A stretch of DNA of 64,000 bases, from the NCBI GenBank assembly GCA_900073065.1, contig FJOG01000001.1, positions 2,264,439 through 2,328,438 on the forward strand, in the 5' to 3' direction. The translations under genes and the position numbers were made by a program. The DNA is from Phialocephala subalpina. Lineage: Eukaryota; Ascomycota; Leotiomycetes; Helotiales; Mollisiaceae. Below, piece by piece: positions 12,315 through 24,374 of this stretch. How positions within the stretch are numbered: the stretch's first letter is position 1; each line of letters opens with the position of its first letter. The notes beneath the pieces are model-generated. The model worked only from the letters and a program-made list of their open reading frames with translations, did no database searches and was not told where the DNA came from.

Positions 12315-13822
12315 TTTGAAGTTGATTTGCTAGGGGGAGAGGAACTGGAAAGAAATTGAGGCTCTTGCAAGAGAGGAAATATGAGCAGACCAAATGTTCA
12401 AACAAGAGTGGGAGACGCGAATAGCGTGTTCCCTGCCACTTACCGGAAGCTCATGCACTAATAACCTGGAGTTCTAGACTACTAGAGGAAATATACCACG
12501 AGATGGAAGAGATGTGATTGGTGTTGTCATCCTAAAAGTATTTCTTTTACCTGATGACGATAACACAAGTCTTATCGGAATGCCCCGCGGCAGGCATTTT
12601 GGCGGCAAGTCTGGCCGCTGGGCTGGCATGTGCGGCCACCCCGCTCTTGGATATTCGGACTTGTTTGCCGTCGGCGTGGACATTGCATTATCGCTGTTGG
12701 GCCGCTGCAGCCGTTGAAGCGCTATCTGCTTCGAAAACATCGCAGGCTCTGATGGTGAGAGAAGAAACGCAAAATATTCAAATGGCGGGGTAATTTCCAA
12801 GCTAGCCTTGTTGCGGAGATCCTCGCAGCCTGCTCGAGAAATCGTAAGATAAGGTTTTTGGGGGAAATAAGAGCAACCTCTAAGCAAAATGGCGAGTGAG
12901 ACTTCCTTAAAGCACAAAATGCATAGGATAGGCAAGCACTCTTTTCGTTGAGTTATCGTGGTCGAGCTCCTAATATAGAGGTCGGTAGCTGAAGTTATTC
13001 GGGAGCGCTATTTTCGGCTCGCTAGGTTCCGCGCGGCTCGTTCGTTCCGGGTTTTGTGGCTTTTTTCATGCAACCACCCTCCTGACTTCTTGAATCTTTG
13101 AATATCGATGCAGCATCAAAAGCTTCATGATCAACGACGACATACTAGGCAATCTAGGCTGCAAGCCTCACTCCTTTTATACGCCACGGAATGAAATGTA
13201 CTCAGCTTGTGGGCCAATTACATGAGCTTCTGAGCGTAGCAGGAAAGCGTGAGATCTTTGCGCCCTGGCAGAAGTGTGCTTGCCTGCTCTCTTTCCCGAA
13301 TCAGAGCTGACGTTTTGGCACATCAAGCCGCATCAAGAGCCTTCGGCATCCCGAGCAGGATTAAACTATCATGGCATCATAATCATCTTATTGGCACCTT
13401 TCACGAAGGCTACACAAGACAGTTAGGATCATTGGCCGAGCCTCAGACCGGGGACGACATACATTACAAGCACTCTGCTTATCACAATGTGTTTGGGAGA
13501 ACTCAAGGCACCAATGGATGTCGAACCAGATGTTCTGGGACAGCCGCAGATGCGACCTGGCAACCTCCAAACAAGGAAATCCAACAATTATTCCGACTTC
13601 AGAGTCCAGACTCATCCGTTAGGGAAAGTTTTGGACTTGTCCACCCACACTTGATACTCCAGAAAAATACCCAGATCGTCGCTGACTGAAGTTGGGGGCG
13701 ATGTCATCACCAATCTCTTATGCTCTCTCCGCACGTTAAATGTCGTGCAATTGTGAGTCTCCTTTCGTAAGCATTATCCGTCTCTTCTTTCGATCTTTAC
13801 AGACCACCTCAAGTACGAGGTT
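12315..13822. other. Intergenic, no supportable gene
   Basis: Contains the upstream region of the FAD monooxygenase. A small imperfect inverted repeat (AATGCC...GGCATT around 12580-12600) is seen in a GC-rich patch. ORFs of up to about 150 codons on both strands (12474-12935, 13249-13689) overlap each other, have no recognisable domain and show poor codon pattern. I call no gene. Confidence 0.55.
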
Positions 13823-15428
13823 ATGCCGATACTAGCTTTCTTTTACTTTTGTTCGTACCTTAGGCTGTGGCCGTCGATGTCGCCACAGAAGGCTGGGCCT
13901 AGAATAACGATCCAACGTGTACTACATTTGACATATTCTGGAGTTGTTTAACAATTACAGTAGTGTGTACATACAAGATCATCCACCTAAATCTTCCCTC
14001 GGAGGAGGAGACATCTGCTAGTTGGTGGCAATGGTCGTTGTGGAGAATAAGGCTACGGAAACTCAAGTGGATGAGTACCATGGCCGTATCCCCTGATATT
14101 GTTCTATCAGTGAGCATCTTAGACTGGCTTTGGGCACGTCAGTCTGTTCAGAAGTTTCGTTCCATCGACTTGTCGATGCAGTCGAAGTTAGGAACGTTAC
14201 AGGATAACTGCTCAAAAGTCTCTGCTGACTTAGAGATCGTCTTGACCCTATCCAGGCAGCGAGATTTAACGCTCTTCAGGTATGTTATTCCGATCAGTAT
14301 GGGTATCATACATAGCTGAACTTCCGACTCAATAGAGGGTGGACCAAGGCACAGGCACATTTTGCAGATATGTAATGGTCCCTTCGAAGTTTTCCTCCGT
14401 ATCCAATGTTAACGTTTCAAACAGGGCCGAATTCTACCTTCGATTCCAAGAAGGGCCTCCTTAATGTACATTGTCGAATGTCGGCCGAAAGTCAGCCAGG
14501 CAATACCATCATTTCCCCTATCTGCTGATCAGCTATTCGAATTGGTTACCCGATTTCCATTGAGTGTTCCATTTATCTCTAAAGAGGATATCAAAGATCG
14601 GAACAAGGCCGACGCCTTCACCAAACTCTTTGCTGTTGGGCAGTCTGCTTGGCTCGTCATCCAGTGTACAGCTCGAAAAGTGGTTGGATTACGTGAGTCG
14701 TACATATTGACCCAACGGCGCATGGATGCTGACTCTAGTAGCATTCTCACAGCTTGAACTTGCAACTATTGGATTTGTCTGTTGCGCAATAGCTATGTAC
14801 TCCTTGTAGTGGGACAAGCCATTCGATGTAGAGCGCCCAGTCGTCATCGAGTGTCCCATCCAATACCACGATGAAGCCTTGCAGATACTCCGCGGGATGT
14901 TTGGGGGACGATACAAATCAAAATTCTTGTCCTTTACCTGCGACCAGTTTATCACAATGAAACGCATTCCAAACTAGGCGTACTTGGATGATCTTGGCCT
15001 CGGTAAGTAACGCTTACAATTCAGCAATCAAAGTAGCTAACATTTATGTGCTCCTAGGTCAACCAGCGTGGCTCCTAGGAGTTCTTTCCACCATGAGCCT
15101 TGGGGCTGCATTCTCGGCATTACACATCGTTGCCTGGAACTAAGACTTTCCAAGTCCCGTAGAGCGGTTCATGTGGCGTATTGCGAGTTCAGGGGCCGCG
15201 GTTGCTTGCGTACTCGTTGCCACGTTGTTGCCATTCATGGGCACCGGAAGTAAATGGTGGCAACTACTCACAGTAATTCTCGTTGTCATGCCTCTCCGGG
15301 CATTATACATGGTTGCGCGAGGTATTCTGCTTGTTCAAGTTGTTATTTCTCTGAGAAAGATGCCTGTCGGGGTATATCAGGATGTGCCGGGCCATCATAT
15401 ATTCCATATGTCTCTTGAGGCTTTGTAG
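13823..15428 (+). pseudogene. Broken gene for a large fungal multi-TM membrane protein ('WW-KP' family)
   Basis: Conserved blocks of a widespread, functionally uncharacterised fungal membrane-protein family are readable in order: TTFDIFWSCLTITVVCTY, IIHLNLP, the WTKAQAHFADM block, LFAVGQSAWLVIQCTARKV, YSL-stop-WDKPFDVERP and the C-terminal VERFMWRIASSGAAV. Introns are still visible (GTATGT at about 14280, GTAATG at about 14372, GTGAGT at about 14694, GTAAGT at about 15004). At least four in-frame stops interrupt it: TAG 13900-13902, TAG 14807-14809, TAG 14975-14977 and TAA 15141-15143. There is also an apparent frame slip across the intron ending near 14424. The stop at 14807 replaces the first Trp of an expected Trp-Trp pair. 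The gene cannot make a full protein. Some internal exon bounds are uncertain. Confidence 0.8.
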
Positions 15429-15799
15429 TTCTTCGTACACCAGACCGATATGGATGTTTATGAGTCATTCAGCGAAGAATAGTTATTGCTTAAGTCATTT
15501 CTTAAGTCAAGAAGAATTTTCCATTAAGCTTTTGAGGATGTTGAAATGATTTCACCAAGTCATATGTACAGTGCTGATCTTGTGTCATCAGTCTTGCTCT
15601 CGTTTTCTACGAATTGAGCAGCTGCACCGAATTCGCAAGAGTCAAGTGATGAGGGGGTAATGGCCATTCTTTGATAAACATTGCGACTTGCGATGTCCTT
15701 AATGAGCAATACTCAACTTGCACACCACGGTGAACATTGTCCAGACTCAGATGCTTTCGAGAATCTCAATCACATAACTTGCGATCGATAAGTCGATTC
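15429..15799. other. Intergenic between pseudogene and dihydropyrimidinase
   Basis: AT-rich 3' flank shared by the pseudogene (+) and the dihydropyrimidinase (-). Nothing specific is seen. Confidence 0.6.
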
Positions 15800-17378
15800 T
15801 CAGAATTTCTCAACGCTCCACTCCTCTTGACTCCTACTCCCTGCCAACGAGCTGACATCCCGCTTCAAAAATTGTCCAACACCCTTCTTTCCAAGCAAAC
15901 CTCCTTCATCCTTCGCCCAAACAACTTCACCTCTCAGCACAGTATATCTAGGCCAATTTTTAATAGTCTTTCCTTCATATGGCGTGTAGTCCACGTTGTG
16001 GTGCAGCATCGAGTTCGTCAATTGGTACTCTTTCATCGAATCCGGATACCAGATCGTTAAATCCGCATCACTCTGTCCTGGGATCAAGGCCCCTTTTCGT
16101 GGGTACAAGCCGTACAGCTTAGCTGCATTTGTGGACGTGACTTCCACAAACTTCTGTAGCTTGAGACGGTTGGCTGATAATGCTAAGGAGAGTCGAGTCT
16201 CGACACCTGGACAGCCGTTGGGGATGTATTTGAAGTGGCCATTTGGATACTCGTCACTGATCACTGACTTCTTCCCAATGCTCGTATCCTCGTACAAGAA
16301 CGGGCAGTGATCAGACGACAGAACCGTGAATGTTCCATCCTCGAGACCCTTCCAAATACCCTCATGATCTTGCTCTCCTTCTCTCGGTGGAGGTGAGCAG
16401 ACACATTTCGCACCTTCAAATCCCGGCTTATCAAGATCTTTCCTGGTAAGAAGCAAATACTGAGGACACGTCTCCGCATAAACCGGCAACCCCTTCTTCT
16501 GCGCGTCCGCAATATGCTGTACCGCTGCCGGACTCGAAACATGCACAATCAAAATTGGCACATCAATAAATCCACTCAAACTTATCGCCCTATACGTAGC
16601 TTCAATCTCCGCAACAGGAGGGTGACTTGTAACATGATACTTCGGAGCAAACAGTTTCTTTTCTTCTAGTTTCTTGATCGTCCAATCGATGATGGCTCCG
16701 TTTTCGGCATGGACCATGGTGACGATTTTCTGTTTTCGGGCTTCGAACAAAACGTCAAGGATTTCGGAGTCTTTGAGTTGGAGAGCTTCGTAGGTCATGT
16801 AGATTTTGAGGGAGGAGATGCCGGCTTCGCGGAGGGCGGTGAATTCTGAGATTGCTTGGGGGCCGGCGTTGGAGCAGATGAGGTGGAAGCTGTAATCTGT
16901 GTAGCAGTTGTCTTTCGCTAGAGCGTGGGTTGCTGTTAAAGCTGAGAGAAGAGATGGCTCGCTTTTCCATTGAGGAGCGAAGGTGATGAGTGTTGTAGTT
17001 CCTCCACATATGGCTGATCTGGTCCCTGGGCTTGGATAAGTAAAAGTTCATTCGGGTGCTTCAGGACTCACCAGTCTCATAACTGTCAGCACTTTCACCT
17101 TTTCCGAACAGTGCTGGCTCTTGAAGATGTCTGTATTTGCGTCAGCGAGTTTCCCAAAAGTTTTGGAATATGAGCTTTACTCACACGTGAGCATCTACAC
17201 CACCAGGCATAACCATCCCTCCTTGAGCATCGATAGTCTTCTTCGCCTGGACTCCAGCTAAACCCCCCTTCGGCACCAGCCTCGCAATCTTCCCATCTTT
17301 GACAGCAATATCAAACTCTCGCATCTCCTCGACTGTCACCACGAGTCCATTGAGGACCAGCAAATCATATTCAGCCAT
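15800..17378 (-). CDS. Dihydropyrimidinase / D-hydantoinase (amidohydrolase family)
   Basis: Opens the ring of dihydrouracil/dihydrothymine (or hydantoins) to give N-carbamoyl-beta-amino acids, the second step of reductive pyrimidine breakdown (PYD2-type). Exons are 17378-17185, 17130-17072 and 17025-15800; introns are 54 and 46 bp, and the protein has 492 residues. Metal-site elements are present: DAHVHLQEP spans the first splice, the carboxylated Lys lies in SSLKIYMTYEALQL, and later His/Asp ligands lie in VHAENG, SHPP and SSDHCPF. The stretch SAICGGTTTLITFAPQ after the second intron is typical of the family. It is probably cytosolic. A carbamoyl-amidohydrolase for the next step lies 10 kb away at 27038-28363. 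Substrate preference, hydantoin versus dihydropyrimidine, is not settled by sequence. Confidence 0.9.
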
Positions 17379-17977
17379 TCTTTCTTGATGGTTTAGTGGT
17401 GCTCGTGTGAAGAAAGAGATGAACCGACGGGAGGACTTTCAGCCAATTTTCTTCTGCAAAGTCCGGATACAGAAGGATTACTTGTATGGAATCACTTGAG
17501 AGAAGGAAGGCCATCATATATCGCCCCACCTTTGCATCGTCGTCGGCCTTCTCCCATCCAAACATTTCCTTATCTATTGATGGGTGAACGCCGGTGTGTC
17601 AGAAGTGGATCTTTCGGGCAAGTCGGCTCACTGCCGAAAGCCTGGCCTACCCCCTAAAAGCCCCTGAAGCAAGCGAGAAGTGATCGTCCGCTGTAGCGAG
17701 GTAGCATTTTTGTTGAATTCGGACAACGATTACTAGAACTTGGTTTGAAGAAGACTGTTCGCCTCACAATACCGTCGTCTTTTACGACCAACATGGTCTA
17801 GCTAAGCAGCTCTCAGTCCTCGATATCAAGGAACATTGAAGTGAACTTTCACTCTCACCTTTCATGGAACTGAAGTCAGAGGAGAACGGAAACGATATGT
17901 GAATATTTTGGAGAGTATTCCTGAGGGTTTTGTAAATATCCTTATAATTCAGAAAATTTCAGAGCTTGAGTCGAACT
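17379..17977. other. Dihydropyrimidinase upstream region
   Basis: Holds the promoter of the minus-strand dihydropyrimidinase and the 3' flank of the glycosidase. An inverted repeat, CTTTCGG at 17611-17617 and CCGAAAG at 17634-17640, brackets a CGG-N7-CCG arrangement (17624-17636). This form is compatible with a Zn2Cys6 regulator site; no further signal is seen. Confidence 0.45.
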
Positions 17978-20593
17978 TCAAATCGTGAAATCAAGCAACT
18001 CATACCGAAGATCACTCGTCCCTCCAATCAAGTTCACAAAGTTCTTCCCCGCCGCCAAAGTAATACTCATCGTCGCGGCTGTATAACTTCCAATAGTGCC
18101 AGGTAAACTCATGTTGCCTTGAGAGACCTGATTAACAGTGATCTCCACACTCGCATCACTCCCGCCATTAGCATAAGTCAAGATCAATGTTCCATTACCA
18201 CCCGCACTTTGAATCCCCGAAAATGCAACCACAGCTCCAGCACTCAGAGTAGACGCTACAGCACCATTCGTAGTAGCGCTGGCTTTCGTGTCTTGGGAGA
18301 CTGAGGCATCTGTCAAGAAAGCATCCACAGCGTAGTAAGGCCCGATGATTTGAGGCTGCGTCCAAATCTCGAGTTCACAGATCCCCACCCAGACGTTGGG
18401 CTTCTTGTACATGTTCACGGACACGAAAGTGGTCTCGCTTTCGGCGAAGTAGAACGTGTTTCGATCGTTAGCGAGGAAGGAGGAGGTCAGATTTGCGAGC
18501 AGGCCACTGGATCCGTGAATCTCGATAGCTGCTGGGACATCGACGGAACCTCCTCGTGCGACGTCGGAGAATAGAGCCAGACTGATGGATGAGATATTTC
18601 GAGGTCGAGCGAAGACAATTTGAAGGGTATCATTGGTATTTGGAGATTGATAGTTGGTCCAACGATTGTCTGGGATGGAATCATAGAAGAGATAACCATC
18701 GATTGATCTGTAAGGGTCGTCTGTAGTGTAGGTGTATGTTGCACTTGCTTGAGGGTACGAACCATTCCCGTTGGGATTTGCGGCAATGTTGACAGGGACG
18801 GGTGAGGATGCAGTGTTCGTAGCTGGAAAGGCCACCTGAGCATCGGCCCCATTCCCGTTGTAGACTTTCGATCCATCAAGGAAGACTGATAGGCCTGTCC
18901 CATTGTTGTATCTGGTACCGTCTTGGTCGTAGAGGACAGTGATGAGGTGTCCGTGATAGGCGAGGTTTTCGATGGCGAAGTAGGTCCAATTTTGAGGTAT
19001 GATGGGGTCGATCTCAAAAACGTCGTCCGAGCGAGGAACTATTCCCAGAAGCCCAGTGAGAACATCGTCATTATTAGTTGAGTGCTGGAACAATCAGAAT
19101 CAAATCAGCAGAGATCCGTTTGGGAGACTTACATCATAATGTTCAGAATGGTTGGGAGTGTCTGCGCTCCAGGCGTCCATTTCAGGGTAGTGAGACTCGG
19201 CCACATACGGGGTTCCATTCTTGTACTGTGTGGTAGCGTACTTGCCGAGATACTGAACGTATTGCTCGGCAGTGACAGACGTATTTCCAGAGCGATAAAT
19301 AGCTGCTAGAGACTTCAAAGTGTGTGCTGTCGAGAATGGCCAAGACTGCCCTTGCCAGTAGCAACAATAGTCTGACGGCTTAGTTGCGGTGAAGTACTGA
19401 TTGCGAACTTCCAGCGTCGTAGGACCATAGGCAGTCAAGAAACCTTGGGGGTCGAACAATTCTTGAACGGAAGTGTTGGCATATTGGGAAGTAAGTCCAA
19501 TGCCAAAACGATAAGGAAAGAAGCCCACTTCCTCTCTTCCCATGACTTTCGTCAGATTTGGATTGTTTGGCATGATGACGTCCACAAAAAAGTTTTGAGA
19601 TGGGTCCCACAGGCGATCGTAGATGGCCTGTTCCAATTGATCGGCTTTTTTTGTGAAAGTCGCAGCTGTCGCGCTGTCACCTGCTTGCACAGCAACTTGA
19701 GCGACGGCTCGAGCATTCGCAACCATGTAGGCGTTGTGATTGGGCCTGTAGGTATTCGGACCATCCAATTGAAGTTGACCGCCACCAGGAGCCACGACTA
19801 TAGATAGATCAGTATGAGATTTGAAGTATAATTTGGGAGTCGAGGAGCTGAGGGGCCGAGTTTGCAGTACTCGCGACAATTTCGGCCCCGAAAATGTCCT
19901 AAATCAAAAGAAAGAATTCACATACTATACCCTGGCAAGCTGTATTCTTGAGCGTCGAAGTTTGGCGTGAAGTAGAAGAGCCCAGCTTGGGAATCATAGA
20001 CAGGATTCCAGTATTCATACAGACGAGCCATGTCCGCAAGCTGTTCTGTCGCATAATGCGAATCTCCAGTCACTTGGGAGCGTCGAAACATGGCATCCAG
20101 GATCCAATGGGTGTACTGCGTGCTGTTTCCGGGACCACGAGTGTAGGCCTGGATGTAGTCATCATTGTAGAACTTGCTCCGAAGCCATCTCGCTTCGTCA
20201 ATCTGATGGCCGGCAGCGGCATCAATGGTACCGAAAGCCTCAGCATAGTCAGGGGGTTTCATGAACTCAGTAAGGATGTAACCCGTCCCAACAATGGTGT
20301 AGCGCAGATGGCGCTGAAGCGAGGACCATCGGTAATAGTATACATCTTGAATGTTTGAATTTGGGATGTCCTATTGATTATCAGAGAGAAGGAAGATCTG
20401 GAGCTTTGAGACTTACAATGTATGGAATGTTTTCTTTCAAAAACGTCTGGCCCCAGAAGCTACTGATAGGTTTGTCGTGATCTAGGAAATTCGTTCCCGT
20501 GATATTGATACTGATAGGTTGGGGAGGTTGAGCAGCCACTAGGACCGTAAAAAGCAAGGAAATGGATTTAAGAAACCATGGCACGACATTCAT
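17978..20593 (-). CDS. Secreted six-hairpin glycosidase (MGH1/GH63-like fold) with C-terminal binding domains
   Basis: Exons are 20593-20417, 20370-19926, 19797-19133 and 19084-17978; introns are 46, 128 and 48 bp, and the protein has 797 residues. The start at 20593 gives a clear signal peptide (MNVVPWFLKSISLLFTVLVA). The catalytic region has the alternating helical pattern of (alpha/alpha)6 hydrolases, with motifs such as YTHWILDAMFRRS, EEVGFFPYRFGIGL, YCCYWQGQSWPFSTAHTLKS and NNDDVLTGLLGIVPR. The C-terminal 250 residues contain a discoidin-like segment (NRWTNYQSPNTNDTLQIVF) followed by a beta-rich carbohydrate-binding-like module ending in RYELLDFTI. Many N-glycosylation sequons fit a secreted enzyme. 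Substrate and GH family are not identified. The 128-bp second intron is a repeated, mobile-looking intron described separately. Confidence 0.8.
19798..19925 (-). mobile_element. Introner-like intron, family 1, copy a
   Basis: This 128-bp intron of the glycosidase is homologous to the 139-bp intron at 47466-47604 in an unrelated 7TM gene. Their last 55 bases differ at only five positions by eye, covering the branch site (ATACTGAT) and the acceptor (TATCTATAG). The middle holds a perfect 8-bp inverted repeat, GGGGCCGA at 19852-19859 and TCGGCCCC at 19882-19889. A core CTCGCGA motif in the loop is shared. The donor is GTATGT. Neighbouring introns in the same gene are 46-48 bp and unrelated. Confidence 0.75.
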
Positions 20594-21163
20594 CTTGGAC
20601 AGAAATCGATCAATCGAACACGAAGATGAACCACTCACTGAAAGAAATTCATCAAGCCTTCGGAGAAATCCCCCGCACTTTATGGGCGGCTTAATGTAAG
20701 GTTAAGGGAAAGGAGGCCAATTGAAATGGGAGGATTCGGCCTGTGGCGAAGCCATCTTCGACCCCTCAGCCCTAGAAGGAAGCCGGATGGCGATCTCCCA
20801 TCGTAGCCGAGTCAGCTGATCTTTGACATAAGGAGCCGGTTGAGACTAGAGTACATAAGGATGAGCCTTGACGTCGTCTGTGATGGCCTGATGGTGGTGT
20901 TGAAGGATGGAAGAAATTTTAGGTCGCAGCGGACAGGGACGACGTTGCATCTCCCTCGCCAAACATTAGCACCCCATTGGACGCCAATACGGACAGGACA
21001 TATGCCTCATTCCGGCTTTAATAGCATACAAAATTCTGGAGAAGACGAAGACATCAAACAATTACGCTTCGTAAGAGTTTCGGAGATCGATCGTAGGGAA
21101 TTGTCACAATGCCGATTGACCGAGGAATGTGCCAACGACTCTCGCCAGAGAACGTCACCAGGC
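20594..21163. other. Glycosidase upstream region
   Basis: Promoter side of the glycosidase (-) and 3' flank of the hemerythrin-like gene (-). Only short random-looking ORFs are seen. Confidence 0.55.
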
Positions 21164-22159
21164 TCACACAGCCAACCTCTTTCTCCTCCCATCGGTCGAG
21201 CAGCTCATAAACCTCCATACCTTCGAATTCCATAGCGGTAGGATACTCTTCATGATCCATGCCACCCAGCCAAGATGTCGCTTCCACATACCACCTTCAA
21301 ACTCCTCCGATTCCATATTATTCAGGAAAATTGGCATGACATTGAGTGCGAAATCCAAATTCACCATTTTCTTTCCTTCTTCGTGCTCAATTTTGAGAAG
21401 GTCGAATTGGGTTTCGGGTGATGCAAAGCGAGAGAGTGCAAGCAAAGACTGGGGTTCAGCAGCCAAGTGGGTGTATAATGGTTTAGAGAAGGAATCCATA
21501 ATATCCAAAAGGCGTTTTGATTTGAAGTCGGCTTCGGGATTTTTGAGACCTGAGAGGTAGTCCCTGAATGCATCCAAACCTGCATGGAATGCCGCTGCTT
21601 CCTGTCAGCAACACTGTCCAAGCACACTTGCTCTTCATTTTTGGGGGTCTGATCCGGACCTTTCGGTCTCGTTCTCATTGAGAGATTTTATTTTGGGCGC
21701 CAAGATTGTGATACCAGAACGAATCAAACGACCAAGCTGGGAGTTTGAGCACACTAGAACTAGCAAATATGCCGAGAAACTCACCATGCTGCTCAACTTC
21801 ACCATCCATGACGCCTTTTTGGCCCGTCGCCTTCTCAATCGCAGGAAAATAGTGAGCCTCTTCGTGGAAGTGGTGACCTTCCACGAGCTTATGCCAAGCC
21901 AAGCAATATCCGGTGAAGTCTCGTATATCAGTGGGGTTCTGCACCCTTGGAGCTTGTTGGTAGATGCTATTGTATCCTCGAATAATGGAGTTGTGTGAAA
22001 TGGTCATGTGAGATGCTGACATTGTGAATGAATCTTTCTGGTACAGAATTAGTAGATGCATTTGAATGAGAGAGAACGGACCTTCCCAGTTTGAAAAGCT
22101 GGCGTACTTAGAAGAGCAAGAGGGGCATCTTGGTAGAGTGGTGGGAGATCTGTGGCCAT
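21164..22159 (-). CDS. Hemerythrin-like HHE-domain protein
   Basis: Exons are 22159-22082, 22037-21785 and 21594-21164, giving 253 residues. Intron 1 is 44 bp with an unusual GTCCGT donor but a perfect CTACTAAT branch site. Intron 2 is 190 bp and its acceptor was chosen to restore VEQH|AAFHAGLDAF. The four-helix HHE pattern is present: His in SHNSIIRGY, AWHKLVEGHHFHEE, EQHAAFHAGL and LYTHLAAEPQS. These residues would bind a di-iron centre or related metals. Fungal members are small cytosolic proteins without assigned substrate, sometimes linked to metal or oxygen handling. The extreme C-terminus (WRFMSCSTDGRRKRLAV) is shorter than some relatives. The start and first intron are less certain than the core. 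Confidence 0.8.
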
Positions 22160-22712
22160 GTTGACAGCCTTGGTCTTGCGATTGCAGAATAAATATACAA
22201 ACAAGAAATGATACTTTCTAACATTGAGAACTGAGGAGAAGGATGTACTTTGTATGTACCAGCGTCACTCCCGAGGCGGACGCCGTTCTTGGAATCGCCC
22301 CTCCCTCGTTTGAGGCAGGCCTGTCATCCAATCGTTCGTTCTTCATTGGCCAATCGTTTCAGAGACCTAGTAAGCTCTTACCCGATGAGGCAAGGGAGAT
22401 CATGGCTGCAACAACGGCATATTGAAAATGAGATGAAGCAGATAGGAAATATCTCAGTAAGTAAGTGCTGTAGAAACCGCCCATTTCCCCACCTTTAGTC
22501 GAAGAAAAATATTCAAAACTTATCGATTTGACAGCACTGGGTTTAGTAACACCTTAATTCACCTCCTCTTATAATTCTTATCCTCTTGTCAACGATAAGG
22601 TACGAATCTCGCTAAAAGTCTGAAGATAAACAATATCCACAGTTAGCACACACTCTTTAGAAATTCTTAAGCTAGGTTATTGATTCCTCGACTTCATTTT
22701 CCCGCTCAATCT
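22160..22712. other. Intergenic
   Basis: Upstream of the hemerythrin-like gene and downstream of the P450 pseudogene, both on the minus strand. Nothing is recognised; ORFs at 22243-22498 are short and unsupported. Confidence 0.55.
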
Positions 22713-24374
22713 CTACTCCTTCGCCCCTCTCTCCATAACCCTCACCCACATCTCACTCTACAACCACAACCCCACTTTAACACTCTTCCACGGCTTCGCC
22801 GGATTCACAATACTAAAATCAAAATACCTAAACAACTCAAAAACAACCTTATTCAACTCCAACCACGCAACATTTCTTCCAAGACACTGATACTTCCCAT
22901 ACCCGAAACACAAATCTACCAACTTCCCCATCATCACCAACCTCTCTTCCCCTCTGTCGTTCCCTCACCTTCCAACCAGCGCTCTGGTCGAAGGACTTCT
23001 GCATCTACGCCGAAAGTGGATTTATCGCGCATCATTGCCCAGCTTGACCAGCCCACGTTGACTCCACCTGGGATATGGACTTCTTCTCTGGAAGAAAGTG
23101 TGAATCTATCTCCGTTAGGAGGAGATAATTTCTGCAGCCCTCCAGTGACGGGTGGCCAGACACGGATCCCTTCTTGAATTACAGCTTGCAGATAAGGCAA
23201 TTCCCTTGCTTCGGGTTCCTTGATTACGCCTTCGCCTGTTACTCGTCCATCTTTTACAGCAGTGTCGATTTCCTGTTGCAGAGCTCGGTAGGCGTGAGGG
23301 TTCGTCATTATATGGAGGAAGATGGAGCGGATTGCGGTCGCTGTGGTATCGGCTCCGGCGATGATTTGGAGGACTGATTCGTACATTACGTCGTTTTCGT
23401 CGAGGCCGTCTTTGATGAATGATGAGAGCATGTCTTGTCTGACATCGGTGTCCTTAACTGCGTGCGAGTTATTTGCTATTCTGTGCGAAAGTCAATGCCA
23501 GCATCATTTAAGATGAGTGGAACATCGAGGCAAAGAGAAACACATGCCCCATTAACTTCCCAACCCCCTTCTCACTCCTATCACTTGGGAAAAAGAGCTT
23601 TCCGAACTTGCTTAGGAATATAGACCTCATAGCTGGAATCGAACACAACACAATCATAGCAGGAATAATTTCCTCTGTATTCTCAATAATTCTAATCAAA
23701 CATATCCTTATCATTAACCAAATTCCCAAACGGTTGTCCAAACGCCACATCAGTAATAACATCCATCGTCAAGAAACTCGCTTTTCGTCCCATATCAATT
23801 GGTTTGAATTCCTTATCTGAAGATATATAATTTCGTCGAAGCAGGTCTATGAAATTCTGGACATGCATAGAGATAGTGGGTTCGAGTGTTGGGTTTGTTT
23901 TCCCGGCGTAGCCTTCTGCCATTTGGGCTCGTCGTTTGGTGTGTTTTTCTTCGTCTTGTTGGCTGATGATGTTATCTTGTCCGGGTGGGAAGCGGGCGCC
24001 GTTGTACCAGTTTCCTTTCGTGGATGGAGATCTTGCCGCACTCATTCGCATCCAGAGCTCGGAGGAAGTAGTGACCAAGGAATTTGGACCAATACGGGCA
24101 ATTGGTCCTGATCCAATTAGCAAGGTACGCGATGGAATATATTAAAGGAGATCACCATATTTTTCACAGACTTCTGCTAGAATGGCGTGTTGATGATCAC
24201 CGAAGGCTACTTTTGCGAATCATTGGTCGGTGAATTGGGCAGCCCATAGTCCTTTGAAGTTTGCAAGACGACGAGAATCGGTGTATGGTTTGACTGCGTA
24301 CAGTGCGGCACTTGCTGCGAGGAGGTAGTATTTGTTGGGTAATGCAAATTAATGGCAGCACCGAAGAGCGTCAT
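22713..24374 (-). pseudogene. Broken cytochrome P450 (pisatin demethylase-like)
   Basis: P450 landmarks are readable: EVCEKYG|PIARIGPNSLV across a 5' intron, the I-helix IIAGADTTATAIR, the K-helix region AVIQEGIRVWPPV and the heme segment FGYGKYQCLGRNVAW. The reading frame is broken repeatedly. There is a frame change near 24350, TGA at 24220-24222 where Trp is expected (FTDQ-stop-FAKVAFG), a frame change near 23700, another near 22945 just before the heme segment, and TAG at 22758-22760 where relatives have Gln before SEMWVRV. An intron with acceptor near 23470 is still recognisable. No continuous protein can be made. Sequencing error could explain one slip but not all five lesions. Confidence 0.82.

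Noticed and set aside
11610..12370. Long ORFs spanning the N run
   Set aside because: They exist only because N codons contain no stop; the gap is intronic.
12474..13689. ORFs of 65-150 codons on both strands
   Set aside because: They overlap each other, have no domain, start context or splice logic.
21595..21784. Hemerythrin-gene 190-bp intron as another copy of introner family 2
   Set aside because: Only a short TTCTCGG near the donor resembles family 2; the rest does not align.
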